Positions 46,301 through 53,834 of a stretch of DNA of 64,000 nt are shown here, in pieces. A program made the translations under genes and the position numbers. Each line of letters starts with the position of its first letter. The first letter of the stretch is position 1. The notes beneath the pieces were generated by a model. It did not search any database. It was given only the letters and a program-made list of their open reading frames with translations, and was not told the origin of the DNA. This DNA comes from Arenicola marina (lineage: Eukaryota; Annelida; Polychaeta; Arenicolidae), in contig OZ025258.1 in assembly GCA_964019135.1 (NCBI GenBank), positions 32,110,186-32,174,185 on the forward strand. Reading direction: 5' to 3'.

Positions 46301-49300
46301 CGCCTTGGAGAGAGTGCAGAGTACATATGCAGGACACCTGGGTTCAGCCTATGAAGGAATGCAGTTGGGGTATCTTGAAGAGCCCTAGAGAGAATGCAGA
46401 GGGGTATCCGGGAAGAGCATTGGACGGAGTTCAGAGGGAGTATCTGGGAAGAGCATTGGAGGGAGTGCAGAGAGAGCATTTGTGAACAGGCTTGGAGGGA
46501 GTGCAGAGGGTTATCTGGGAAGAGCCTTGGAGGGAGTGCAGAGGGGTATCTGGGAAGAGCATTGGAGGGAGTGCAGGGGGGGGGGTATCTGGGAAGAGCC
46601 TTGGAGGGAGTGCAGAGGGGTATCTGGTAAGGGCATTGAAGAGAGTGCAGAGGGGGTATCTGGGAAGAGCCTTGGAGGAAGTGCAGAGGGGTATCTGGGA
46701 AGAGCCTTGGAGGGCGTGCAGATGGGTATCTGGGAAGAGCCTTGGAGGGAGTACAGAGGGGTATCTGGGAAGAGCATTGGAGGGAGTGCAGAGGGGGTAT
46801 CTGGGAAGAGCATTGGAGGGAGTGCAGAGGGCTATCTAGGACTGACTGTATAATGTAAAGAGCGCTGTGATTGGATGACTCACCCCTCCGTCAGACAGCG
46901 GACAAAGGTTTGGCAGACCTGGTTTGGGTAACACTGCTCTGTGGTCCCCAGGGCCAGACACTCTTCTTCACTTGAAGCGTTGTAACAGGAGTGACACGTG
47001 ACTCCTGCCAGGTCAGGGATAACAGGGGTCAGCGAATTTTATAATAATTTCTATAATAACGTGTAGTGGTAAGAACTATGGATCAACAAAACCACGGCCT
47101 GCTTATGAATATGGACTAAACATATATATTTATTAATAAAGATAGACGCTAGAGGTGAATATTATGAACAGTATTATGAGGATGCACGGGGCTTCGCGAA
47201 GCTGGTTTCAAAGTAAAATATAAACCGGAAATAACTATGTCTAACCCCTTCTTCTTCCTTGCGACAAGTGCTGAGGCTACAGATGAGGAATACCGGTTTG
47301 ATCTAACGTCGACCATTGGCCATCAATATATACTCCATATGCATTAGTACAGATCGTACAGATCCTGCTAGACGGTTCTTTACACTGTCAGACATGTGGC
47401 TACGACTCACCCACGGCCCTCACTGGACATGCTGAAAGTAAAAAAAGCGCCTATGTATATTGGACAGTATAGATATACAACAAGTGTACAGTGAGAGTGT
47501 ATATTGGACAGTATAGATATACAACAAGTGTACAGTCAGAGTGTATATTGGACAGTATACAGATACAACAAGTGTACAGTGAGAGTGTATATTGGACAAT
47601 ATACATATACAGCCAGTTTACAGTAAAAGCTAGGCAAAGCCTTGTTATGTAACACTCATTTTAATCAATCAATGTCCTTTATTACAGCGACGTGACCCGG
47701 GGGTGGGGTGGGGTGGGGGGGAGGAGCAATACATTAGTACAGTCTCGAAAGGGCACATCGAGCGAAATTGCTAGAAAAAAGGCGAAAAGGGGGTCATTTG
47801 GGCGGCACATATGTATATACCCAACTATATATATGCACCCCCCCACCCCCCTCCGGGCGATGTGAAACGGAATTGAATGATGTGTTAACATGAACCTCTT
47901 TTTCGTGATGAGCGGAGATGTCTGTCCGATTGTTGTCACTTCGATTATTTATTGCAATCAATATATGTGTACTTACATGGTGAGAATATAAATACATCAT
48001 TTTTTTTTATGTTTAATACCGGCCAGCCGGCACTGGTCGCTCCAACAATGGCGACCCCTCCCCTGCCCCCCCCCCCCCCCTCCTCCTGCCCCACTGGGTC
48101 AGTACTCACCAAGATTGGCTCCAATGTCATCAACGCCCGCGGAGTTGCACATGTCGCCGTCGCAGTAGATTCCGCACTTGGTGTTGGAGCTGTCTGTGCA
48201 GGTCACCTCTCCAGTCGCCTGGTCAGCTGGCACTGTGCTAGAACAGCCCTTCTTGACGAATATGCTGGGTGAGAATGGGGGGTCAGACGGTCAGTGTAAT
48301 CAGTATTTCTATCCCGAAATCTTATGAAAACCAGAATAACTGCGATTCTAACATGTACGGCTGTAACATTGAACACTATCCAGGGGCGGATCCAGGAATT
48401 TGAAAAGGGGTGGGGTGGGGGGGGGGGGGCATTTTGACCATTAAAATTGCGACCGGGTGGTCCACCAATTTGTTTACGTCCGGGGGAAGGCACGGCAAAC
48501 TTGCGACCGGGGAGTGGGGGTGGGGGTCCACGCCTCGGATGATCGGATGAATTTTGCATAGAAGAACGGCATTTGCCAAAAACGGGGGGGGGGGCGAACT
48601 CCCTGACTCCTCTCCCTGGATCCGCCTTTGCTATCAGATGGTACTTCATAAGCCATTGGTTTCAGAAAGTGTTGAATTAATTTCTTCCCGTGTTATGCCA
48701 ACGACGAGTGATACATATGGACTGTATACTGAGATGATATATAGATATAACAACCTAAGTGATTACGTCTGCCGCTGTTCGTGCCGTGGCGTATTATAAT
48801 GAGGGGGGGGGGGGGGGGGGGGAGTCATTTCTCCGCTTTCCTCATTCCTTGTATTTGGTAAGATACAAACAAATCAGAAACTTCTAAGAACATCTAGTTT
48901 TGTTTTACTATAAAGTGGAAAAAATTGCTTTAAAAGTGAATTGAAGTCACCACCGTGTGGTCAGCCTTGTATCGCGGTACTCACCCATCAGACAGACACC
49001 GCACAATGGTCTGGCACACCTGGTTGAGGTTGCACTGCTCAGTCTGCCCCTCAGCAAGACACTCGGCCTCGCTGGACGCGTTGTAGCACGAATGACACGT
49101 GACTCCTGCCAGAGGACACGTGACAATCTTTACATTGCGCAGTGGACGAAATTAGCCTACTTATGTCATGGGATACTCCCACATACAATAAATTATGACG
49201 CATCTAGTTGTGAGGCAGATAAAGCAGCCTTTGCGATTGAAGCATGTTTTGCAGTAGATACATTATAATGATTACATTATCAATATTTTTCCTACTCTAA

Positions 49301-52230
49301 TATAATACATCATATCGACAAATTCAACACTTTGCAGTTAGGCTAGATTACTAAAAAAAATCACAACTAAAATTACGGTTTCCCGATTCACGGTTATTTA
49401 ATATTAAAGTTCCCAGTTCACGATTAATGAAAATCCTTGATCACGGCGGTCGACTAATACCCCATTCCCAGTTCACGAAGAATTATTTTCTTCATTCCCA
49501 GTCCACGGTGAAATGAAATACCCAATCACGAGAAACGTAAATACCCCTTGCCCCCTCCCCCCTCATAAGGCCGTACGAAAACGTAGAACATAAGAGCTGT
49601 AGTTATTCATAATCTGGGCACAGTTCTAAATTTAAATCTAAGTTGGTTTAGACTACGATGAGAACATTTTATGATGGACAATTAAAAGAGAAAGCAGCAA
49701 GCATCATGCACTGTAGCAGTGACCATAGGTGTGTCTCACAAAGTCTTACCCTCGGGTTTGACGGGGCATTCTGAAAATGGAAAAATGAAACGCCGGTTAC
49801 CATCAGCTTATCGCACAAAGCATTACATTGGTCCGTACATCGAATGATATTCGATTGTATTTTTGAACATTATATTTATATACTTATTGTTTGACCATAA
49901 CTGTCTTATTGCCAACAAATTAAACGATTAAATGTCGCCAAAAATTACATGGCGTGTGGTTTACAGTCATTGGCAAGTGCGTTCAAGTGAACTCTATGTA
50001 TCTTGTTATAAAAACAAATTGGCTCTGCATTTTGCTTTATAAAATCTTGCTTTGCCGGTTACCGAAAAAAATGTCCTACATTTCTTAAAATAAATCATTA
50101 AACTGAATCCATTTTGCAGATCCAACCAAGCCATCACAAGACCCCCCAAACTAACTCTGACCTCCTCATGGCCACACGAAAAAAATTAGCTCTCGTCAAA
50201 CCCAAAACTTGTTTAAGCTTTCATCCCCAAAACCTTAGCCCCTCTTCCTCTGGATATCAAATTGTTGCTTCCCTTATTGATCCCTAAAAATACAAAAGAA
50301 ACCTACGAAGAGCGCCCACGACGCTGTCGACGCTGACTGCGTTACAGAGTTCGCTGTCACAGAAGAGGCCACAGCTGGTGTGGCTGTCGTCCTGACACAC
50401 GGGGTCGGCGTTAATGCTGGAAGCTCGGCTCCGGCCAATGCAACTCTTCTTGATGGACACCCTGTAACGTGGATACAGACCGTGTTATACCGGGTCCACT
50501 CATATGTATACAGTTATCTTACGATATGTATGGCTACTAAACTCCCCCAAAAAGGCTTAAAGCGGTATGTCAATTCTTGTTTGAACAACGACCGCCAAAC
50601 AACGGGTGATCCAACTGTGGTCGGCCCTGATTGGTCGTCTCCCAATGTGGTCGACCCTCATTGGTCGTCTCCAAAATGTGCTCGACCCTCATTGGTCGTC
50701 TCCCAATGTGGTCGACCCCGATTGGTTGTCTCCCAATGTGGTCGACCCTGATTGGTCGTCTCCCACTGTGGTCGACCCTGATTGGTCGTCTCCCACTGTG
50801 GTCGACCCTCATTGGTCGTCTCCCACTGTGGTCGACCCTCATTGGTCGTCTCCCACTTTGACCGACAAGAAGGCCTGCGGCAGGGCAACTGAGGTCCCTT
50901 TTGTTGCCGGATGCAGCAAATGTCGCTCATCGCCGTATTTTCTCACATGTTCACTTTTCTGTGGTACTTTTGCGACCTGACTTCGGTGAACGATGCTTAA
51001 TAGCTCAACTTCATGCGAACAGTTCCATTTTTGATCTTACGGCGTGAGTCAAAAAGACAAAAGTAAGATGACGTGTTTAAGGCAGTACCAGTCCCTCTCT
51101 AGGTTCATGACTCACCCTGATGGCGTGCACCGGACCGACGTCTGACACACCTGGTTGGGGTTACACTGCTTGGTCGTCCCGGCCGCCATACACAACGCTT
51201 CGTCACTCGCACCCTGGCACGTGTGACACGTGATGCCTGTCAGCCAATCAGATGGTTGGTTGTATATTCAGGACGCTTTAACAACTTTTGGTTATATCGC
51301 GTCAATGGGAAAAGAAAGGGGAGAACGAAGTCATGTCCCCGGGGGTAACCCCCTACTCTTTACGAAGAAAGACATGGAATCTTTATCTTGCGACCACACA
51401 GACACGGCCACAGCGGGGCACGAACCACCGATGCACGTGCCGTTAGACCCTCAGGGGACCAGAGCACTCAATGCGAGCGCTCTAGTCAGCCAATTAGAAC
51501 CCACAAATTGGTCATTTGCTTCCGTTCGATACCTTAGCACTAAATAAGAAAGCTGAACTATCATGCACCAAAAATTAGATACTTCAGCCTAGCAGTAAGT
51601 AAGAAATATGCTGCTGTATTATAGGATAATCACAATAATAATATAGAGATAAAAACTAAATACAAACATTACAATACAATATTATACTCATAGATTCAAT
51701 GATCCCATCGAGCGTCAGGACGGAGTCCTCTGACATAGACCACTTCGCTAATCGTAGTTCCAATTTTGCCAAAGTGAGGCGCCACTGCATGTGCAATGCA
51801 TTCTGGGTATTATTTTGGTCTTTGCGACATGTCAAGATGGCGTCATCGCCTGACAAGGTATTTTGTAAACATCTAAACATGAAATAGGGTCAAGTCAAGA
51901 TAACACCAAAATATTTCCCATAACTCTTTGCGCCATTCTCGATTTTTCCAAGATGGCGTATAATTGCGAAGTGGTCTATTGGGCAGCACGATTAACCATC
52001 GGGTTCCACGCGATAACATGCGATTAGTTCATACGGGACTAGAGAAGACAATCCTCCGTCTTTGCGAAGCATGAATACGGTACCCCGAGCTCCATACCGG
52101 GTCACTGTCTCCCCGCTTGCTTCAATACCTTGAACGTTAGCAGCATGGGGCGGACAAACCTACCTTGGCCTTGAGCTTGACTGGCCAGTGCAACCACCGA
52201 CACCAAAGCGGCCACCGTCAGGGTGTACAT
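33338..52230 (-). CDS. Gene 1: secreted multi-domain Ly6/uPAR protein, eight LU modules
   Basis: Twenty-six phase-compatible coding exons total 2,727 nt (908 residues plus stop). The order is signal peptide; modules 1-8, each exon A plus exon B; 21-nt linkers before modules 2-6; Pro/Thr-rich linkers of 99, 114 and 93 nt after modules 6, 7 and 8; and a short terminal exon. The LU signature (CxxC near the start of A, QVC and RC near its end, KKGC at the start of B, CN at its end) is present in every module. Family members fold as three-finger domains and act in adhesion, protease or receptor binding; the ligand here is unknown. The predicted C-terminus is hydrophilic, so I infer a secreted protein rather than a GPI-anchored one. 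The terminal exon is the least certain part. Confidence 0.85.
33480..34130. repeat. Degenerate AT-rich repeats
   Basis: Variants of AAAGATATCTGCAAATAATT recur with a period near 25 bp, then invert in sense around 33,800 (CTGTTATCTTTA). Similar motifs occur at 12,420-12,700. Probably a decayed satellite or the interior of an old element. Confidence 0.55.
34140..35540. other. Intergenic or intronic stretch, nothing recognised
   Basis: It holds a poly-G tract near 34,217 and a doubled CCGTATTAAATATTTAAT at about 34,859. No exon is supported. Confidence 0.45.
35543..35865. repeat. Two-copy tandem repeat, about 175 bp
   Basis: CAGTGGGTGTTTCCCTTCGC starts both copies (about 35,543 and 35,716), and both end near GGTCACGAG(T/C)TCT. 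Several percent divergence separates them. Confidence 0.85.
35873..36000 (-). mobile_element. SINE copy, head and part of body
   Basis: The reverse complement shows the tRNA-like head (CAGCTCAGTGGGCTAG, GGTTCGAGCCC) and the first body bases up to CGCAGGATG. The remaining body is missing, so it is 3'-truncated or broken after insertion. Confidence 0.85.
36001..37150. other. No gene recognised
   Basis: The region is AT-rich up to about 36,480. The part at 36,480-37,130 has a more balanced composition but no exon with usable splice signals and phase for the Ly6/uPAR gene. A poly-G tract precedes the linker exon at 37,153. Confidence 0.4.
37153..37245 (-). CDS. Gene 1, third Pro/Thr linker exon
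   Basis: The 93-nt exon between acceptor CTGCAG and donor GTAATG is phase 1 to phase 1. It encodes CVADPDAVTTPMPPLEMYAT then TEMPANSPPS. It follows module 8 directly. Confidence 0.75.
37855..38977 (-). CDS. Gene 1, Pro/Thr linker and LU module 8
   Basis: The linker exon at 38,864-38,977 (114 nt) encodes CAADPDFVTSTPMPPIENYE then PTTPLPDEDIPASGGGT. Exon A at 38,300-38,414 (115 nt) encodes ITCKACSSVYDENQC and CFAKVVCEGRTG. Exon B at 37,855-38,003 (149 nt) encodes RFSKRCIKERRVNP and CFSVCDGDNCN. Modules 6, 7 and 8 are more alike than the others, pointing to recent local duplication. Confidence 0.86.
39391..40784 (-). CDS. Gene 1, Pro/Thr linker and LU module 7
   Basis: The linker exon at 40,686-40,784 (99 nt) starts CDADPDAVTTP as in the linkers of 37.2 and 38.9 kb. 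It then continues in a shifted frame; the paralogous MPPLEFYAST continuation lies one frame away, after an extra C in the run at 40,750-40,754. Exon A at 40,188-40,302 (115 nt) encodes ITCKKCSRVYDESEC and CFSKVICERKTG. Exon B at 39,391-39,539 (149 nt) encodes RFSKRCIRASRVHP and CFSVCDGNNCN. A 178-bp MITE ends about 43 bp from exon A. Confidence 0.82.
39963..40140. mobile_element. 178-bp MITE with CAGGG..GGATCCAG ends
   Basis: The left end CAGGGCCGGATCCAG and right end CTGGATCCGCCCTG are near-perfect inverted repeats. GAGCT flanks both sides (39,958-39,962 and 40,141-40,145). A second copy of the family is at 48,381-48,630. Confidence 0.85.
40980..41468. repeat. C-rich minisatellite
   Basis: CTTTCAATACAGGTTTAGAG alternates with C/T-rich spacers; early units are about 60-70 bp and later ones about 36 bp. 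It lies in the intron between LU module 6 and the next linker. Each unit contains ACAG|GTTTAG, resembling joined acceptor and donor ends. Confidence 0.9.
41517..42611 (-). CDS. Gene 1, LU module 6 (linker, A, B)
   Basis: The linker is at 42,591-42,611 (ECPVKPP). Exon A at 42,211-42,325 (115 nt) encodes VMCKKCVNVYDEDEC and CFAKVVCERRTG. Exon B at 41,517-41,665 (149 nt) encodes FRYSKRCIRGSRV and CYSICTGDNCN. A 69-bp array lies in the A-B intron, starting about 55 bp from exon B. Confidence 0.87.
41720..42050. repeat. 69-70-bp minisatellite in the module 6 A-B intron
   Basis: About 4.5 copies of CTTCGGTCACAGCTCTCTTC ... GCGACTGACGCATTGGGCGTG. No exon sequence is visible in the unit. Confidence 0.92.
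42905..43845 (-). CDS. Gene 1, LU module 5 (linker, A, B)
   Basis: The linker is at 43,825-43,845 (ACPVPGN). Exon A at 43,396-43,522 (127 nt) encodes GPICTVCDDAADEDEC and PPKTCYRNQVCFAKVVC. Exon B at 42,905-43,053 (149 nt) encodes VRFKKRCIGADQ and NCSLACDSDYCN. A (TA)n microsatellite lies in the A-B intron. Confidence 0.88.
43320..43354. repeat. (TA)n microsatellite
   Basis: A pure TA run in the module 5 A-B intron. Confidence 0.9.
44549..45367 (-). CDS. Gene 1, LU module 4 (linker, A, B)
   Basis: The linker is at 45,347-45,367 (ACPVKAI). Exon A at 44,972-45,089 (118 nt) encodes GPLCRSCYNASSEEEC and CYPSQVCQTTIRC. Exon B at 44,549-44,697 (149 nt) encodes FIRKGCGAMEGA and CSYRCDSDYCS, where Ser replaces the usual Asn of the CN signature. 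Confidence 0.87.
45643..47431 (-). CDS. Gene 1, LU module 3 (linker, A, B)
   Basis: The linker is at 47,411-47,431 (ACPVRAV). Exon A at 46,884-47,004 (121 nt) encodes VTCHSCYNASSEEEC and CYPNQVCQTFVRC. Exon B at 45,643-45,797 (155 nt) encodes FVKKGCQGSVPDEQ and CALYCQDEMCN. A 35-36-bp array begins about 35 bp inside the A-B intron. Confidence 0.87.
46380..46850. repeat. 35-36-bp minisatellite beside LU exon A of module 3
   Basis: About 13 copies of GGGTATCTGGGAAGAGCATT plus GGAGGGAGTGCAGAG. The array ends about 34 bp from the exon A donor. It does not include exon sequence. Confidence 0.93.
47452..47625. repeat. 44-bp tandem repeat, about four copies
   Basis: TATATTGGACAGTATAGATA recurs at 44-bp steps in the intron between the module 3 linker and module 2 exon B. 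Confidence 0.9.
48110..49770 (-). CDS. Gene 1, LU module 2 (linker, A, B)
   Basis: The linker is at 49,750-49,770 (ECPVKPE). Exon A at 48,985-49,105 (121 nt) encodes VTCHSCYNASSEAEC and CNLNQVCQTIVRC. Exon B at 48,110-48,264 (155 nt) encodes IFVKKGCSSTV and CGIYCDGDMCN. The A-B intron contains a 250-bp MITE. Confidence 0.87.
48381..48630. mobile_element. 250-bp MITE, same family as the 40.0-kb copy
   Basis: The ends CAGGGGCGGATCCAGG and CCTGGATCCGCCTTTG are inverted repeats. CTATC flanks both (48,376-48,380 and 48,631-48,635). The interior is rich in G runs. Confidence 0.85.
50307..51236 (-). CDS. Gene 1, LU module 1 (exons A and B)
   Basis: Exon A at 51,116-51,236 (121 nt) encodes ITCHTCQGASDEALC and CNPNQVCQTSVRC. 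Exon B at 50,307-50,461 (155 nt) encodes SIKKSCIGRS and CGLFCDSELCN. A SINE sits 16 nt upstream of the exon A acceptor. The intron between A and B carries a 30-bp array. Confidence 0.87.
50625..50865. repeat. 30-bp minisatellite in the module 1 A-B intron
   Basis: Eight units of GTCGACCCTCATTGGTCGTC plus TCCCAATGTG. Every unit contains ATTGG, the reverse of a CCAAT box, on the plus strand. Confidence 0.93.
51253..51485 (-). mobile_element. 5'-truncated SINE next to a splice acceptor
   Basis: The element matches the intact SINE in reverse orientation but stops inside the tRNA-like head. TCAGCCAAT(C/T)AGA flanks it at 51,240-51,252 and 51,486-51,498. It is inserted 16 nt upstream of the exon A acceptor of module 1, so the distal part of the acceptor region and branch point may be SINE-derived. 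Confidence 0.88.
52164..52230 (-). CDS. Signal-peptide exon of Ly6/uPAR gene 1
   Basis: The ATG at 52,230 (minus) starts MYTLTVAALVSVVALASQAQ, a clear secretion signal of 22 codons plus one base ending at donor GTAGGT. The phase-1 end joins exon A of module 1 as Gly. Immediately upstream is a 30-bp array. Confidence 0.85.
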
Positions 52231-52235
52231 CCTCG

Positions 52236-52488
52236 CCACGTGTCCCTGGGGGTAACACAGGAAACACACGTGTCTCTGGAGGTAACACAGGAAACACACG
52301 TGTCTTTGGGGGTAACACATGAAACACACGTGTCTCTGGGGGTAACACAGGAAACACACGTGTCTCTGGGGGTAACACAGGAAACACACGTGTCTCTGGG
52401 GTTAACACAGGAAGCACACGTGTCTCTGGGGGTAACACATGAACCACACGTGTCTCTGGGAGTAACACAGGAAGCAAGTGTCTCTGGG
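52236..52488 (-). repeat. 30-bp minisatellite upstream of the gene 1 ATG
   Basis: About eight units of ACACGTGTCTCTGGGGGTAA plus CACAGGAAAC begin within ten bases of the start codon. On the coding strand each unit reads TTTCCTGTGTTACCCCCAG followed by AGACACGTG, so it contains both an acceptor-like 3' splice site and a CACGTG E-box. Confidence 0.92.
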
Positions 52489-52499
52489 GTCTTCGTCAT

Positions 52500-53330
52500 T
52501 TCATTCTAGATTCCGCAGTTTTATCTTTGTATCTTCGCATCATCACAATTATGAATTGTCAGGCATTCGGCTGTCGCCAGATAAGGAATTATTCTCAACA
52601 AATCAACCTACAGTTATTTATTCCTGCTCATTATTTCCTGTTCACATTCCCAGCCGCTCAAGACTCACAAGGCTGACATGTCATGCTGGCGTGAAACAGC
52701 TTAGCATGCACATGTTGTACCCACCTTAACCGCTGCGACGAATTCCTGCTACTGTCGGGTGACAATGAAGGAAGGACCGGCGACTGTGGGGCGTTGAGGA
52801 ATGACTACTCCATGGAGACAACCGTATATAAACCCCACCTCCTCTGTAAATACCAGCACCTGCCAACGCCTAATCGATGGCTCCGGGGCCCTTAGTTGGA
52901 CATCAAATACCAACCAAAGTCTGACTATTATCCTAAACCAACAACAGACGCAACGGATTGGCAAACATAATACATTTTGATGTTTACTGCCGTGATGAGC
53001 TGGGCGAAAGGTCTGTGTGTTCAGCGTCTATGGCGATTACCAATTTAATTGTTTCCTTCGTTTAACTACCGCGCGTTGTTGAATAATAGGCACACTTCCT
53101 TAGCATGGAGAAGCGATAACCTAAGAACGAAAGGAAGATTTCCCTGAGCGGTTTAAATGTACGATCCACCCACCTGTCGACCACCTGTTTGAGGACCGTG
53201 TGTAGAGATAATTTAGCTTTACATCAGGCTTAATAAAGAACCATTCGCTCAAGAAAGTCAATAGACAAATCCGTGAGGATCTTTAATTAGTTTTACACAT
53301 GGTTAAACATTTTTTAGATTTGATGCCCTC
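52500..53330. other. 5' flank of gene 1
   Basis: TATATAAA at about 52,827 is the only core-promoter-like motif; it is about 600 bp upstream of the ATG and lies in the plus orientation. Nothing else recognised. Confidence 0.35.
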
Positions 53331-53349
53331 GCCGTGTGGTGTTTCCCTC

Positions 53350-53550
53350 GGGCGCCTGAACCCCGATTTAACATGTACACCCGCCCGCCACACGGCGACT
53401 TCCTGGCACAGGTGTGGCACCTCCCCTTATGGTAGATATGCCACTAATAACGGTGAACCCCGATATAACATGTACACCCGCCCGCCACACGGCGACTTCC
53501 TGGCACAGGTGTGGCACCTCCCCTTATGGTAGATATGCCACTAATAACGG
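53350..53550. repeat. 97-bp tandem duplication
   Basis: TGAACCCCGAT starts at 53,357 and 53,454. The two copies (CACCCGCCCGCCACACGGCG ... CCACTAATAACGGT) are almost identical. Confidence 0.9.
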
Positions 53551-53834
53551 TTGCCCACGAAGTCCTCCTTGCTATATAAGACAAAAATATCAAAGAACTT
53601 GTAAATTAACGATTTTGTCTACATTGCATCTAGAAGATATATTTTTCGTTCATAATGATGACAATAGAGAATGTTTAATTGTCTACAGAATAATTACTCC
53701 CGTGCGATAACGCAATCTTGACAAGATCGAAACATTATCCGGAATGCATTACACATGCTGTAGTTATTACTATAAGTCAGTTTCCCCTCTTCAATTTCTC
53801 GACTAAATGATGTTGATGGGTGGCCATATAGAGC

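Noticed and set aside
48203..48649. 148-codon minus-strand frame
   Set aside because: It covers the MITE at 48,381-48,630 and low-complexity G runs. Only 48,110-48,264 is coding, as LU exon B.
2445..52230. One single giant Ly6/uPAR gene spanning 2.4-52 kb
   Set aside because: A second signal-peptide exon at 11,569, repetition of the module order from the start, and an opposite-strand gene in between favour two paralogous genes.
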